Assembly (NCBI GenBank): GCA_040905505.1 | Contig: JBBDRL010000040.1 | Span: 1 to 46,806, forward strand | Reading direction: 5' to 3' | Origin: WHSP01 sp040905505 | Lineage (GTDB): Bacteria > Gemmatimonadota > Gemmatimonadetes > Longimicrobiales > Longimicrobiaceae | DNA: 46,806 bases | Shown: positions 8,487 through 17,483 of the stretch, piece by piece | Position numbering within the stretch: the first letter of the stretch is position 1 | Layout of the letters: every line of letters begins with the position of its first letter | Made by a program: the position numbers and the translations under genes | Notes under the pieces: model-generated | The model's input: only the letters and a program-made list of their open reading frames with translations | The model's database searches: none | What the model was told of the DNA's origin: nothing

Positions 8487-9282
8487 GAGGATGGCGACAG
8501 GCCGCGGGCGTGGCGTGGAGCTGATTTCCCGCCAGTTGTCGGTTCGCGTCGTGACCCGCCCCTCGCGGGGTCGTGGGCAGCGTACGCATGGCCTCCAGCA
8601 TCGAGGTGCGGACCTGCTCGATCAGCACCCCGACGTCCGCCTCCGTCAGCCCTGAAGTCGGGAGGGGTCCGAGGACGCGGATCCGGATCGTCCCCGGCCG
8701 GATGAGGCGCCGGTCCACGTCGAATAGCTCCCGCACAGGCGAGGCGACGATGGGCACGATGGGCACCTGCGCCGCGATCGCCATGTAGAATCCGCCCTTC
8801 TTGAACGGGAGCAAGCCTCCAGGCTGCTTACCACGTGTGCCCTCCGGAAAGACCAGAACGGAAACCCCGCGTTCTCGAATCGCGTCCTCGGCGCCTCGCA
8901 ATCGTTGCACGGCGGAAGGGTTGTGCGACCGGTCGATCAGAATGTTGCCGGTGACCCGGAAGATCCAGCCGAAGAAGGGGATGTAGCTGAGCTCCTTCTT
9001 GCCGACGATGACCGTGTTCTCGGGGTAGATACCCGCGAAGATCGGCACGTCGAAGGCACTCTGGTGATTGGCGATGTAGACGCAGGGCTGCTGAGCGCTG
9101 AGATTCTCGATGCCTTCCACCACGACCTCCAGGCCGAGCGGCGGAGGCATCCAGCGGCTCAATGCCCGCGCGTAGTCCCTCGCAACGAGCGAGCGGTCGC
9201 GTCGTACCAGGGTGATCCAGACGCCGTAAAGGGAGGCGAGGCCGAAGCCCAGCAGAGAACCGATGCCTCTCAGGTAGAACAT
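8458..9282 (-). CDS. plsC: 1-acyl-sn-glycerol-3-phosphate acyltransferase (PlsC family)
   Basis: PlsC-family enzymes acylate lysophosphatidic acid to phosphatidic acid at the inner membrane. From ATG 9282 the product is 274 aa. It has an N-terminal hydrophobic segment (about 5-26), the catalytic NHQSAFD motif (H73 and D78 of HX4D), a GKKELSYIPFFGW block, FPEGTR at 145-150 and the VPIVPIV motif. The frame extends upstream to 9459, but that part has no family character and overlaps cinA. The gene lies 56 bases downstream of cinA and is probably cotranscribed. The C-terminal tail of about 35 residues is Arg/His-rich and overlaps the LysM gene; it may not be conserved. Confidence 0.9.
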   Translation of the reverse strand: MFYLRGIGSLLGFGLASLYGVWITLVRRDRSLVARDYARALSRWMPPPLGLEVVVEGIENLSAQQPCVYIANHQSAFDVPIFAGIYPENTVIVGKKELSYIPFFGWIFRVTGNILIDRSHNPSAVQRLRGAEDAIRERGVSVLVFPEGTRGKQPGGLLPFKKGGFYMAIAAQVPIVPIVASPVRELFDVDRRLIRPGTIRIRVLGPLPTSGLTEADVGVLIEQVRTSMLEAMRTLPTTPRGAGHDANRQLAGNQLHATPAACRHPLRRDPLHPE

Positions 9283-9338
9283 CGGCGCCTCGCGGTCCCG
9301 GGCGATGCTGACTGGTTCATGCGGTTGTGCAAGAATGA

Positions 9339-10604
9339 TCAAGGCGGCGCCTGGGGAAGGCCGCAGACGGAACGCCGCAGTGCATCGAGCGCGAGCTGAG
9401 CCGTCATCTCCTTGACCCAGGCGCGGGAGCGTCCCCCGAGCTGATATCGGTGCGCCCACTCCTCACCGTCGCGGCTGATCGCGATCCAGACCGTTCCGAC
9501 AGGCTTCGCGGCCGTACCGCCTCCGGGACCCGCGACTCCGCTGGTTGCCACGCCGATCGCCGCCCCGGAAGCCCTACGCGCTCCGCGCGCCATCTCCAGA
9601 ACCGCCGCCTCGCTGACCGCGCCCTCCGTCGCCAGCGTCGCCGGGCTCACGCCCAGCAGGGTCGTCTTGGCCTCGTTCGAGTAGGCGACGACGCCCGCTC
9701 GGAAGTACGCGGAGGCGCCGGCGACATCCGTGATCCGATGGCCGATGAGGCCGCCGGTGCACGATTCGGCCAGGGCGAGTGAGAGCCCTGCATCACGGAG
9801 CAATCGTCCGACGGTTTCCTCGAGCCCCTCGTCCCCGACGGCGTACAGCCGGTCTCCAAGGCGCTCCCGGACCGCCGACTCGAGATGGTCCAACCTAGCC
9901 TCGAGCTCAGGATCGTTATCGCCTGAGACGGTCACGCGCGCCTGCAGGCGCGGAAAGGCGGCACGGAACGAGAGCCTCGCGTCCGGCCCGTCCACTACGC
10001 CGGTCAGCAGCTCGTCGAGCCGTGACTCGCTCAGCCCGAACACGCTGAAGACCCGCGAGGCGATCCGTCGGCCAACGACGTGTTCCAGTAGCCATGGGAC
10101 GAGCTCCTCCTCCGCCATTCGCCGCATCTCGCGCGGCACGCCAGGGAGCGCCGCGACGTGGGCGTTTCGCTCATCGCCCTCAATGCGCAAGACGAATCCG
10201 GGCGCGGTACCGAGCGGATTGGGCAGCACTGTGCTCCCCCGCGGCAGAAGCGCCTGCCGGCGATTATTGGCGGGCATCTCGAGCCCCCGCTCTCGAAACC
10301 GTCTGGAGATGTGCTCCAGCGAATCGGCGTGGAGTTCGAGCGGGACGTCCGCGAGGCGCGCGACGGCGGCCGTGGTCAGGTCGTCCGCAGTCGGGCCGAG
10401 ACCGCCGGTCGCAACTACGAGATCTGCGTGCTCCAGGGCCCGAGCCAGCGCGCGGTCGATCTCTGCGTCGTCGTCCGGCACGGCAAGGATGCTCTGCACA
10501 TTGATGCCGACGGAGCGCAGGAGCTGAGCGAGGAAGCCACTATTAGTGTCGGTCGTAAGGCCGCCGACGATCTCGTCGCCGATGGCCAGCACGGAGGCTT
10601 TCAT
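9339..10604 (-). CDS. cinA: CinA: competence/damage-inducible protein with NMN deamidase domain
   Basis: The 421-aa protein (ATG 10604) has an N-terminal MoaB/MogA-like domain (about 1-165) with VATGGLGPTADDLT, a middle KOW-like segment, and a C-terminal CinA domain (about 255-415) with ALAESCTGG and ATSGVAGPGGGT. The C-terminal domain is the PncC-type nicotinamide-mononucleotide amidohydrolase; in full-length CinA the N-domain has ADP-ribose pyrophosphatase activity in some bacteria. The expected role is recycling of NMN in NAD metabolism. A GTG eight codons upstream is a less likely start. No recA or pgsA is adjacent, unlike the arrangement in many genomes. Confidence 0.94.
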   Translation of the reverse strand: MKASVLAIGDEIVGGLTTDTNSGFLAQLLRSVGINVQSILAVPDDDAEIDRALARALEHADLVVATGGLGPTADDLTTAAVARLADVPLELHADSLEHISRRFRERGLEMPANNRRQALLPRGSTVLPNPLGTAPGFVLRIEGDERNAHVAALPGVPREMRRMAEEELVPWLLEHVVGRRIASRVFSVFGLSESRLDELLTGVVDGPDARLSFRAAFPRLQARVTVSGDNDPELEARLDHLESAVRERLGDRLYAVGDEGLEETVGRLLRDAGLSLALAESCTGGLIGHRITDVAGASAYFRAGVVAYSNEAKTTLLGVSPATLATEGAVSEAAVLEMARGARRASGAAIGVATSGVAGPGGGTAAKPVGTVWIAISRDGEEWAHRYQLGGRSRAWVKEMTAQLALDALRRSVCGLPQAPP

Positions 10605-10701
10605 GGACGGGCGGAACGGGACATACACGGGCCTCGGCCGTGGGGGTCAGTATACCGGGGTACACCGAGGCAGCGGCACGCGGGGTCTCGGGGCAGTGCC
10701 C

Positions 10702-11547
10702 TCAACCGCCACGAAGCTTCTTCATGTAGCCTTTCAGCCGCGACCGCGGCGCGCGCGTGAGATGGTTGAACTCGCCGCCGGACGCCAGCCATTCGCCCCC
10801 GTCGATCGTGACGCATTCGCCGGTGATGAACGGGGCCGCGTCGGAGATCAGGAATGCCGCGAGGTTCGTCAGCTCGTCGTGATCGCCGAAGCGACCAGCC
10901 GGTATACGCTGCCTCGCCTCCTCCTCGATCTCCGGCGTCGGCATCAGCGCCTTCCATGCACCCTCCGTCGGGAATGGTCCCGGGGCGATGGCGTTGACGC
11001 GAATGTCGTAGGTCGCCCACTCCACCGCCAGCGACCGCGTCATCGCCAGCACGCCGGCCTTCGCGGCGGCCGATGGAAGCACGAATGCCGAGCCCGTCCA
11101 CGCGTAGGTCGTCACCACGTTGAGGATGCCGCCCCCAGAGCCGCGCTCGATCATTCGTCGCCCGGCGGCGAGGGTCGCGTGGAAGCTTCCGTACAGCACC
11201 GTCCGGACGACCGCGTCGAAGCCACCTGGCGATAGGTCCTCGCTGGCCGCCAGGAAGTTCCCGGCCGCATTGTTGACCAGGACATCCACAGGGCCGAGCC
11301 GCTCCTCGATCCGGTCGAGGGCCCGCTCGATCTGGTCGTGCTCGCGCACGTCCGCCGGGGCAGCCGCAATGTGGTCGGGTGGCGCTTCGAGAGACCCTAC
11401 CGCCTTCGCAAGCCTCTCCTCGCTCCGGCCGATGATGCCGACGCGGCCCCCCAGCGTCAGGAAGCGCTGGGTCATCGAGAGCCCGAGCCCGGAACCCCCG
11501 CCTGTGATCAGGATGGTCCGTCCCTGAAGCGCGTCCGCCGTGAACAT
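10702..11547 (-). CDS. SDR oxidoreductase of the 2,4-dienoyl-CoA reductase (DECR) type
   Basis: The 281-aa Rossmann protein has TGGGSGLG (15-22) for NADP(H), NNAAG (92-96) and a PG motif after strand 6. The usual YxxxK is missing. Instead Y148, S159 and K163 keep the exact spacing of Tyr199, Ser210 and Lys214 in mammalian mitochondrial DECR1, and the surrounding sequence (TTYAWTGSAFVLPSAAAKAG) matches that family. This predicts NADPH-dependent reduction of 2,4-dienoyl-CoA during degradation of unsaturated fatty acids. The start ATG lies 4 bases past the stop of the upstream TPR gene, so the two are coupled. A generic SDR annotated as 3-oxoacyl reductase would be wrong if the Ser-for-Tyr reading holds. 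Confidence 0.85.
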   Translation of the reverse strand: MFTADALQGRTILITGGGSGLGLSMTQRFLTLGGRVGIIGRSEERLAKAVGSLEAPPDHIAAAPADVREHDQIERALDRIEERLGPVDVLVNNAAGNFLAASEDLSPGGFDAVVRTVLYGSFHATLAAGRRMIERGSGGGILNVVTTYAWTGSAFVLPSAAAKAGVLAMTRSLAVEWATYDIRVNAIAPGPFPTEGAWKALMPTPEIEEEARQRIPAGRFGDHDELTNLAAFLISDAAPFITGECVTIDGGEWLASGGEFNHLTRAPRSRLKGYMKKLRGG

Positions 11548-11551
11548 GTGG

Positions 11552-12232
11552 TCAGGCCTCGCCTTCACGACGCAGCGACGGCAGCGCGTCGGCATCCTCG
11601 TCCGTCTGCAGACCGCCCTGTTGCTGCAGCTCCACCGGGCCCATCAGGGCCGCGCGAAGCAGCTTCGTCCATAACTTCCCTTCGTCCGGTACCGGAGCGG
11701 GCCGGATGCCGTTGCGTTCCTCGAACACACGGCCGAAGACCCGGTCTGCCTTCTCGGATTCCTCCAGGTGGAGCAGGTGCCTGGCAATCTCTTCACGGAG
11801 ATCCACCTCGACCGTGGCCTCCGCCATCATGAGAAGCTGCTTTGCCGCGAGCTCCTGCTGACCCGCCCGCTCCGCCGCCCGGACGTACTCTCCGATCTCA
11901 GACCGCGTGCCGGCCCGAAAACCTTTGCCCAGAGCCAACCAAGCCAGCGTGCAACGCGCCCGCACCGCCTGCGGGGCGATCTCGAGTACCTTACGGCACA
12001 GCACCTCCGCGGCACCGAACCGCCCGGACTCCAGGTACGCATCGATCGCCCTGCCGTAATAACCGAGTGCTCGCGCTGGCTGGCCGGCCTCCACGCAGAG
12101 ATTTCCCGCCCGGTTCAGAAACTGGGTCTCGTAACCGGATGAGGCCTCGCTCGCCTGACTCTCCAGCTCCGACAGCTCTCTATCCAGGCGCCCCGGCGCC
12201 CCCCGGCTCCGACCGCGGAACAGATTCGACAT
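11552..12232 (-). CDS. TPR-repeat protein of unknown function
   Basis: From ATG 12232 the protein is 226 aa, starts MSNLFRGRSRG and has no signal peptide. Helical pairs with TPR character lie at about 30-150 (the NRAGNLCVEAGQPARALGYY block and the following two pairs, with A/G/Y at TPR positions). A charged helical segment and a C-terminal tail rich in acidic and Gln residues follow. TPRs mediate protein contacts; no partner can be named. It is the first gene of the short operon with the DECR-like reductase. The open frame reaches 12364, but the upstream part is low-complexity. Confidence 0.65.
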   Translation of the reverse strand: MSNLFRGRSRGAPGRLDRELSELESQASEASSGYETQFLNRAGNLCVEAGQPARALGYYGRAIDAYLESGRFGAAEVLCRKVLEIAPQAVRARCTLAWLALGKGFRAGTRSEIGEYVRAAERAGQQELAAKQLLMMAEATVEVDLREEIARHLLHLEESEKADRVFGRVFEERNGIRPAPVPDEGKLWTKLLRAALMGPVELQQQGGLQTDEDADALPSLRREGEA

Positions 12233-12667
12233 GAACCTCAACAAGGACGAAATCGCTCGACTGGTACTCGCACCACTCCGGACTCTCCAACCTTTGGAGT
12301 CTGGCACGAGAAAGCGCTGCACGCCAGTCCCGGACGCCGCCGCTCCTGCCGAGCCCGACACCAATCTGCGCAGCCGGGAAGGGGATCAGGGAAAGTGAGC
12401 CCCCCGACGGTATATCACCGCACCCGTCGTCCGGTGTTCGACCGAGTTATTGTGGCGGGTGGCCAACATGATTACTGTTACAGGCTATCGCCAAACTGTT
12501 CTACCTGGGTTCCCCTCGGTGGCCGCTTCGTAGCGGATGGGAGGGGTGCTTCTGAAGCAGGGCGGGTGAGCAATCTTCAGAAAGCGCCTGCAATTGCCGA
12601 TACTACGGTCGGGGCCGAACGCCCTAATCGCACTCGGTGACCTCCTTCCGTCAGACGGTGAGCTGCC
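12233..12667. other. Divergent intergenic region of 435 bp
   Basis: This separates the leftward TPR gene from the rightward hybrid kinase and should hold both promoters. A locally AT-richer patch (about 12447-12490) contains TTATTG at 12447-12452 and GATTAC at 12470-12475, a weak promoter candidate. An 81-codon open frame lies here but shows no start signal or recognisable protein, so I do not call a gene. No RNA gene is recognised. Confidence 0.4.
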
Positions 12668-15600
12668 ATGGGGTCCGACTCCTCGACGCTTACGACTCAG
12701 AGCCCACCAGCCATGACATTGGCCATGGCGGAGGATCCGTCGTTGACGGACGCACTGTCGCGCATCGCGCGTCTCGCGGCGCGGTCGACTTCCGCCGCTG
12801 CACTGGTCGTTCACGCGCGCTCGGGCGCGGGCGTCTCCTTTCATGGCGATCGGGGGCTGGCGAAGAATTTCACTTCGGACACCGGTCTCGTGGCCGACCT
12901 CCTCGCGGCCCATGACCAGCACGGCGACCGCTTGGTGGCGACCGGCGTTTCCCCCGCGCACGCGGGGCTCGAGGCTACACTGACGCGCCTCCAGCAGGTC
13001 CAGTCACTCGCCACCTTCGCCATTCGCGGCGAAGACAATTCCCTCTCGGGTATCCTGGCGGTTGCTGCCCCCGAGCCAGTGGAATGGGGTGGGGCGACGC
13101 TGGACGACCTCGCGGATCTGGCGACGCTGGCCGCCAGCGCGATTGGTCGGCTGCCTCAGGAGAGTGGCGATTCGTGGGCGGATGAGGCGGTCGAGATCCA
13201 GACGGCCTACCTCGATCAGCTCTTCGAGTCGGCGCCCGAAGCCATCGCGATGCTAGACGCCGAGGGGCGGATCCTGCGGGTGAACGCGCAGTACACGCGC
13301 ATGTACGGCTACACCGCCAAGGAGGCGATCGGCCGGAAGCCTGCAGACCTGACGATTCCCACCGAAGAAGTGGATGATGCGCGCGAGATGGGACGGCGCG
13401 CAGCGCGTGGCGAGGAGGTTCGGACCGAGGTTGTGCGCCGTCGCAAGGACGGCACGCGCTTCCCCGTCGCACTGGTGGGGATACCCGTGCGAATCAACCG
13501 TGGGCAGGTCGGCGTCTACGCGATATCACGCGACCTCACGCCGGTGCGCAATGCCCGCGTCGCCATTCAGCGGAAAGAGGAACGCTTCCGCTCGCTGATC
13601 GAGAATTCGATGGACCTCGTCGCGATCGTGGCGGCCAGTGGTTGGATCGATTACGTCACGCCCTCTGTCTCCCGCCTCCTCGGCCACGACCCGTCCGCAC
13701 TGGTCGGTACCAGCGCCTTCGGGCTGGTTCATCCGGACGACGCGCCCGCCGTGATTGCGCGGTTCACATCCCTCATCCGTGGCGAATGTGCGGGAAGCTT
13801 CGAGTTCCGGCTGCGAGACGAATCCGAAGCGTGGCGCACATTCGAGGTCCGGGCCAAGAACATGATCGACGATCCGGCGGTAGGCGGAATCGTCATCAAC
13901 GGGCGCGATGTGACCGACGAGCGCGCCGCCAAGAAGGTACAACGCCGGCTGGACGCGTTCCTCGAGGCCACACCGGATTTCGTTGCCACCTTCGATCCCC
14001 ACGGGCGCGCGCTTTCAATCAACCGTGCCTTCAGGGCCCTGCTCGGCATCGAAGATCCCGGCGCCGACCTCCTCGCGCAGCTGACTCTGGAGGACCTCTT
14101 CCCCAGGGAGGTCATGGAGCGGCTGCTGCACGAGGGCATCCCGAGCGCGATGCGCAGCGGCGGCTGGTCCGGCGAGACGTTCCTCCGGGGCACCGACGGC
14201 GCCGAGATCCCGACGTCACAGGTCGTCCTGGCGCACCGTTCACCCTCCGGCACGGTCGAGTTCCTCTCCACCCTCGCGCGTGACATCACCGCTCAGAAGG
14301 AAGCGGAGACGGCGCTGCGGCGGAGCGAGGCGCATTTCCGGTCCCTCATCGACAACGCCGCGGACATCATCACCATTGTCGATCCTGACGGGAAGATCCT
14401 CTTCGTCAGCCCATCCGTCCGGCGCGTGCTCGGGTACGAGCCCGACGAGGTGCTCGGGAGCAGCATCTTCTCGCTCGTCCAACCGGAAGAGATCCCGGTC
14501 GCGGTCGACAACTTCACCAACGTCATGCAGAAGGCAGAGCCGGGCGATCCAGCGGAGTTCGGCGTACTGCACAAGGACGGCTCCTGGCGCCGCCTCGAAT
14601 CGGTCAGCGAGAGCCTCCTGAACGACCCGGCCGTCGGCGGGGTGGTGATCAATTCGCGTGACATCACGGACCGCCGACAGGCGGAAGAAGCTCTTGGGGA
14701 GAGCCGGCAGCAGCTCCTGCAGGCGCAGAAGATGGAGGCGGTCGGGCGGCTCGCGGGTGGAATCGCCCATGACTTCAACAACCTTCTGACGGCGATCAAG
14801 GGGTTCACCGAGCTCCTCCTGCTGGATTTCGAGAAGAAGGATCCCAGGCGGAACTTCGTGACCGAGATCCAGGGGGCTGCGACCCGCGCCGCGGGACTGA
14901 CGCGCCAGCTGCTGGCGTTCAGTCGTCGCCAGGTCCTTCAGCCGGAAGTGCTGGATCTGAACGCGACGGTCGCGGAGATGGAGAAGATGCTCGAGCGCCT
15001 GGTCGGCGAGGACCTGCGGATGATCACCGAGCTGGAGCCGGATCTCGGACGCGTGAAGGCGGACCCCGGGCAGGTGGAGCAGGTAGTGATGAACCTCGTC
15101 GTCAATGCACGCGACGCGATGCCGACCGGCGGCGAACTGCGCATTCGCACCGCCAACGCCACGCTCGCCGAGGCAGACATCCAGCGTTATCCATACGTGC
15201 AGCCGGGCGAGTACGTCCTCCTCGAGGTCGGCGACACCGGCGCCGGCATGTCGCGGGAGATCCAGGACCGGATCTTCGAGCCCTTCTTCACCACCAAGGA
15301 ACAGGGGAAGGGCACCGGGCTCGGCCTGAGCACCGTATACGGCATCATCAAGCAGAGCGGCGGCTACATCTGGGTGGACAGCGAGCTCGAGCACGGGACG
15401 ACGTTCCGGATCTACCTTCCGCGTGTGGATGCCCAGGTCGCCGAGCGCGCCGCCGAACGCGAGGACGAGGGATCCCTCGATGGCAGCGAGTCCGTGCTCC
15501 TGGTCGAGGACGAGATGGCCGTTCGGGTGCTCGTCCGTCGTGTCCTGGAGCGAGCCGGCTACCAGGTAGTCGAGGCCGCCTGCGGACCCGAAGCGCTCGA

Positions 15601-15865
15601 GCGGGCAGCGGACGCCGGCATCGGCGAATTCGACCTGCTGCTCACCGATGTCGTCATGCCGGGTATGAGCGGCCGCGAGCTGGCGGATCAACTCTGCGAG
15701 CAGCAGCCGGACCTCCGCGTACTCTATATGTCAGGCTACACCGACGAGGCGATCGTCCACCATGGTGTGCTGGACGAAGGCGTCGCGTTTCTGGAAAAGC
15801 CGTTCACCCCCGATGTCCTCCTCCGCAGGCTCCGAGCAGTATTCGACTCGCCCATTTCCAGGTAG
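12668..15865 (+). CDS. Hybrid sensor histidine kinase: GAF-like, four PAS, HisKA, HATPase, REC
   Basis: The 1065-aa protein has no obvious membrane segment. In order it shows a GAF-like region (about 25-165), four PAS/PAC units (about 180-300, 305-425, 430-555 and 560-680), a HisKA dimerisation helix with GGIAHDFNNLLTAIKG and phospho-His H701, a HATPase with NLVVNARDAM, GDTGAGM and GTGLGLSTVYG, and a C-terminal receiver with acceptor D994 in LLLTDVVMPG. PAS units 2 and 4 share the block NDPAVGGVVIN, which indicates internal duplication. It likely senses cytosolic or redox signals through PAS ligands and passes phosphate to its own receiver. No phosphotransfer or output protein is adjacent, so its target is unknown. 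Confidence 0.93.
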   Translation: MGSDSSTLTTQSPPAMTLAMAEDPSLTDALSRIARLAARSTSAAALVVHARSGAGVSFHGDRGLAKNFTSDTGLVADLLAAHDQHGDRLVATGVSPAHAGLEATLTRLQQVQSLATFAIRGEDNSLSGILAVAAPEPVEWGGATLDDLADLATLAASAIGRLPQESGDSWADEAVEIQTAYLDQLFESAPEAIAMLDAEGRILRVNAQYTRMYGYTAKEAIGRKPADLTIPTEEVDDAREMGRRAARGEEVRTEVVRRRKDGTRFPVALVGIPVRINRGQVGVYAISRDLTPVRNARVAIQRKEERFRSLIENSMDLVAIVAASGWIDYVTPSVSRLLGHDPSALVGTSAFGLVHPDDAPAVIARFTSLIRGECAGSFEFRLRDESEAWRTFEVRAKNMIDDPAVGGIVINGRDVTDERAAKKVQRRLDAFLEATPDFVATFDPHGRALSINRAFRALLGIEDPGADLLAQLTLEDLFPREVMERLLHEGIPSAMRSGGWSGETFLRGTDGAEIPTSQVVLAHRSPSGTVEFLSTLARDITAQKEAETALRRSEAHFRSLIDNAADIITIVDPDGKILFVSPSVRRVLGYEPDEVLGSSIFSLVQPEEIPVAVDNFTNVMQKAEPGDPAEFGVLHKDGSWRRLESVSESLLNDPAVGGVVINSRDITDRRQAEEALGESRQQLLQAQKMEAVGRLAGGIAHDFNNLLTAIKGFTELLLLDFEKKDPRRNFVTEIQGAATRAAGLTRQLLAFSRRQVLQPEVLDLNATVAEMEKMLERLVGEDLRMITELEPDLGRVKADPGQVEQVVMNLVVNARDAMPTGGELRIRTANATLAEADIQRYPYVQPGEYVLLEVGDTGAGMSREIQDRIFEPFFTTKEQGKGTGLGLSTVYGIIKQSGGYIWVDSELEHGTTFRIYLPRVDAQVAERAAEREDEGSLDGSESVLLVEDEMAVRVLVRRVLERAGYQVVEAACGPEALERAADAGIGEFDLLLTDVVMPGMSGRELADQLCEQQPDLRVLYMSGYTDEAIVHHGVLDEGVAFLEKPFTPDVLLRRLRAVFDSPISR

Positions 15866-15891
15866 TCCGAAGGTTACGCACGACTCGCTAA

Positions 15892-15917
15892 AGTATCTCG
15901 GGAGCCCCGCCGATACT
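15892..15917 (+). terminator. Small interrupted hairpin after the hybrid kinase
   Basis: AGTATC and GATACT (15892-15897 and 15912-15917) flank an inner CGGG/CCCG pairing with a 3-nt loop. It lies 26 bases past the kinase stop and lacks a T-tract, so it is a weak terminator candidate only. Confidence 0.3.
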
Positions 15918-16032
15918 CTGAGCGGGAGGCTGTGTGCCCCTCTCGCAGCGACCGGCACGCAGACCGACGGTCGTTCACCGCAGGACTCGAGGAATCGTCC
16001 ATGAAGGCGACACGGATTTCGACGGAGGAAGT

Positions 16033-16767
16033 ATGAGAAGCACGTGGAAGCACCGCTTAATGGTGCCTGTGCTGGCAGTGGCGATCCTGGCCGCGGGGTG
16101 CAGCGACCAGTTCGGACCGCAGCCGGAGCGACTCCTCGGTCCTGATACCGCCCCCCTGATGGCCAAGGGTGGCAAGTCGGACCAGGCGAAGGACAAGAAG
16201 GAAGCGAAGAAGCAGGAGAGGGAGCAGAAGAAGCAGGAAAAGAAGGCCAGGAAGGGGCCGAAGATAAAGGCCAAGAAGAACAACGGGCAGGAAGTCGAGT
16301 ACCAGCTCGCAGTCAAGCAGCGCAAGTCCGACAAGGCGCCGGTCTCGGCATGGGTGGACGGCAGCGCAGAAGTGCAGCTGGAGGTCGGCGGTCATACGCT
16401 GACGATACCGAGGGGCATCGTGGACCGGCCCACGCTCTTCTCGATGAAGATCGATCAGCGGACGTACCAGGACGAAACCGTCGTGGAGGCCGTCCAGCTC
16501 CACGCCTTCCAGGTTGAAGGTAAGGGCCGTAGGGCGCGGACCGAGGACATCGGAGCTCAGGGCTTCGGAGCCTATTCCGTCGAGCTCTGCTTCAATTATC
16601 AGGGCGCCGATTATGAGACCCTGAGCAATGTCTTGGCCGCAAGCCTCGTTTATCTCAGCCCCGACGGGCGGAGCAATGAGGTCATCGAGAGCCAGGCAGA
16701 CCTGAGCTCCGAGACGATTTGCGGAGGCGTCAATCACTTTTCCGACTACGGGCTAGCCTGGCCGTAG
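16033..16767 (+). CDS. Lipoprotein with Lys-rich linker and ZU5-like domain
   Basis: The ATG at 16033 follows a strong ribosome-binding site (GGAGGAAGT) and begins a lipoprotein signal peptide ending ILAAGC with lipid Cys23. The 244-aa product then has a very Lys/Glu/Gln-rich stretch (about 50-95), predicted charged and helical or disordered. A beta-rich C-terminal domain (about 110-244) follows, with GGHTLTIPRGIVDRPTLFSM and the closing motif VNHFSDYGLAWP. The domain resembles ZU5-type modules seen in secreted proteins of several phyla; that assignment is by eye. The next gene encodes a shorter relative with the same domain and ending. Export to a membrane surface is well supported; function is unknown. 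Confidence 0.75.
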   Translation: MRSTWKHRLMVPVLAVAILAAGCSDQFGPQPERLLGPDTAPLMAKGGKSDQAKDKKEAKKQEREQKKQEKKARKGPKIKAKKNNGQEVEYQLAVKQRKSDKAPVSAWVDGSAEVQLEVGGHTLTIPRGIVDRPTLFSMKIDQRTYQDETVVEAVQLHAFQVEGKGRRARTEDIGAQGFGAYSVELCFNYQGADYETLSNVLAASLVYLSPDGRSNEVIESQADLSSETICGGVNHFSDYGLAWP

Positions 16768-16829
16768 ACAGCACGGCAGTACCCACGCAGTACTCACGAG
16801 TTGGATAAACGCAAACCGAGGATGAGACG

Positions 16830-17396
16830 ATGACCAAGTTCATCAAGCAGTTTTCGACACTTTCGGTTCTGGCGATGTCGCTGTTCCTCTGGAGCTGTGA
16901 CAACATCGGCCAGACGACGGCCCCGACGGGTGACCTGAACCCGCGTGGCTACGCGATCTTCAGCAGCACGACCGGCGAGCAGTTCGTAGTGATCCGCGAG
17001 TCCGAGGACCTCGGGATCGTGAGCGGCAGCATCGGCGCCGCGGGTGGCGAGCTCCACCTGGGGAACCACTCCCTCTACGTCCCCGAGGGCGCGGTCGAGC
17101 AGTCGACGGTCTTCACCATGAGCCGCGCGGACGACGAGCTGGTCCGGCTTCGTCTCTCGGCCACCGTGAACGATCACAACGACGTCGGTTCGGCGGGCTT
17201 CGAGAAGCCGGTGCGACTGACGATCAGCTTCTCCGGCGCCGAGGATCTGCCCGAAAGCACGGACAAGCTGGAAGTCATCTACTTCCGTCCGGATGGTCTT
17301 GTCGATCCCCAGAGCACCTGGCTCGACGTCAGCAATGAGTCTGCCAGTGGTGAGTTGCCGCACTTCTCGGACTTCGGCCTCGCGTGGCCGTTCTAA
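16830..17396 (+). CDS. Lipoprotein paralogue with ZU5-like domain
   Basis: The 188-aa protein begins with a signal peptide ending LFLWSC (lipid Cys23), followed by Asp at +2. In E. coli that residue favours inner-membrane retention, but the rule may not apply here. The body carries GAAGGELHLGNHSLYVPEG, then AVEQSTVFTM, and ends LPHFSDFGLAWPF, parallel to the upstream lipoprotein. It lacks that protein's Lys-rich stretch. The 62-base gap suggests cotranscription. The pair looks like an old tandem duplication, since only short motifs remain identical. Confidence 0.75.
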   Translation: MTKFIKQFSTLSVLAMSLFLWSCDNIGQTTAPTGDLNPRGYAIFSSTTGEQFVVIRESEDLGIVSGSIGAAGGELHLGNHSLYVPEGAVEQSTVFTMSRADDELVRLRLSATVNDHNDVGSAGFEKPVRLTISFSGAEDLPESTDKLEVIYFRPDGLVDPQSTWLDVSNESASGELPHFSDFGLAWPF

Positions 17397-17483
17397 GCGG
17401 ACGATTCGGAAAGCAACATCGGGACGTTGGACGAATATCTGACGCCGAATAGACCGAATCCGACACTTAGTTAGAGGGCAATC

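Noticed and set aside
12395..12640. Possible 81-aa gene before the hybrid kinase
   Set aside because: No ribosome site, no recognisable sequence, and it occupies the expected promoter region.
14240..15691. 483-codon minus-strand frame inside the hybrid kinase gene
   Set aside because: Antisense to HisKA, HATPase and REC domains with intact motifs; no protein family character.
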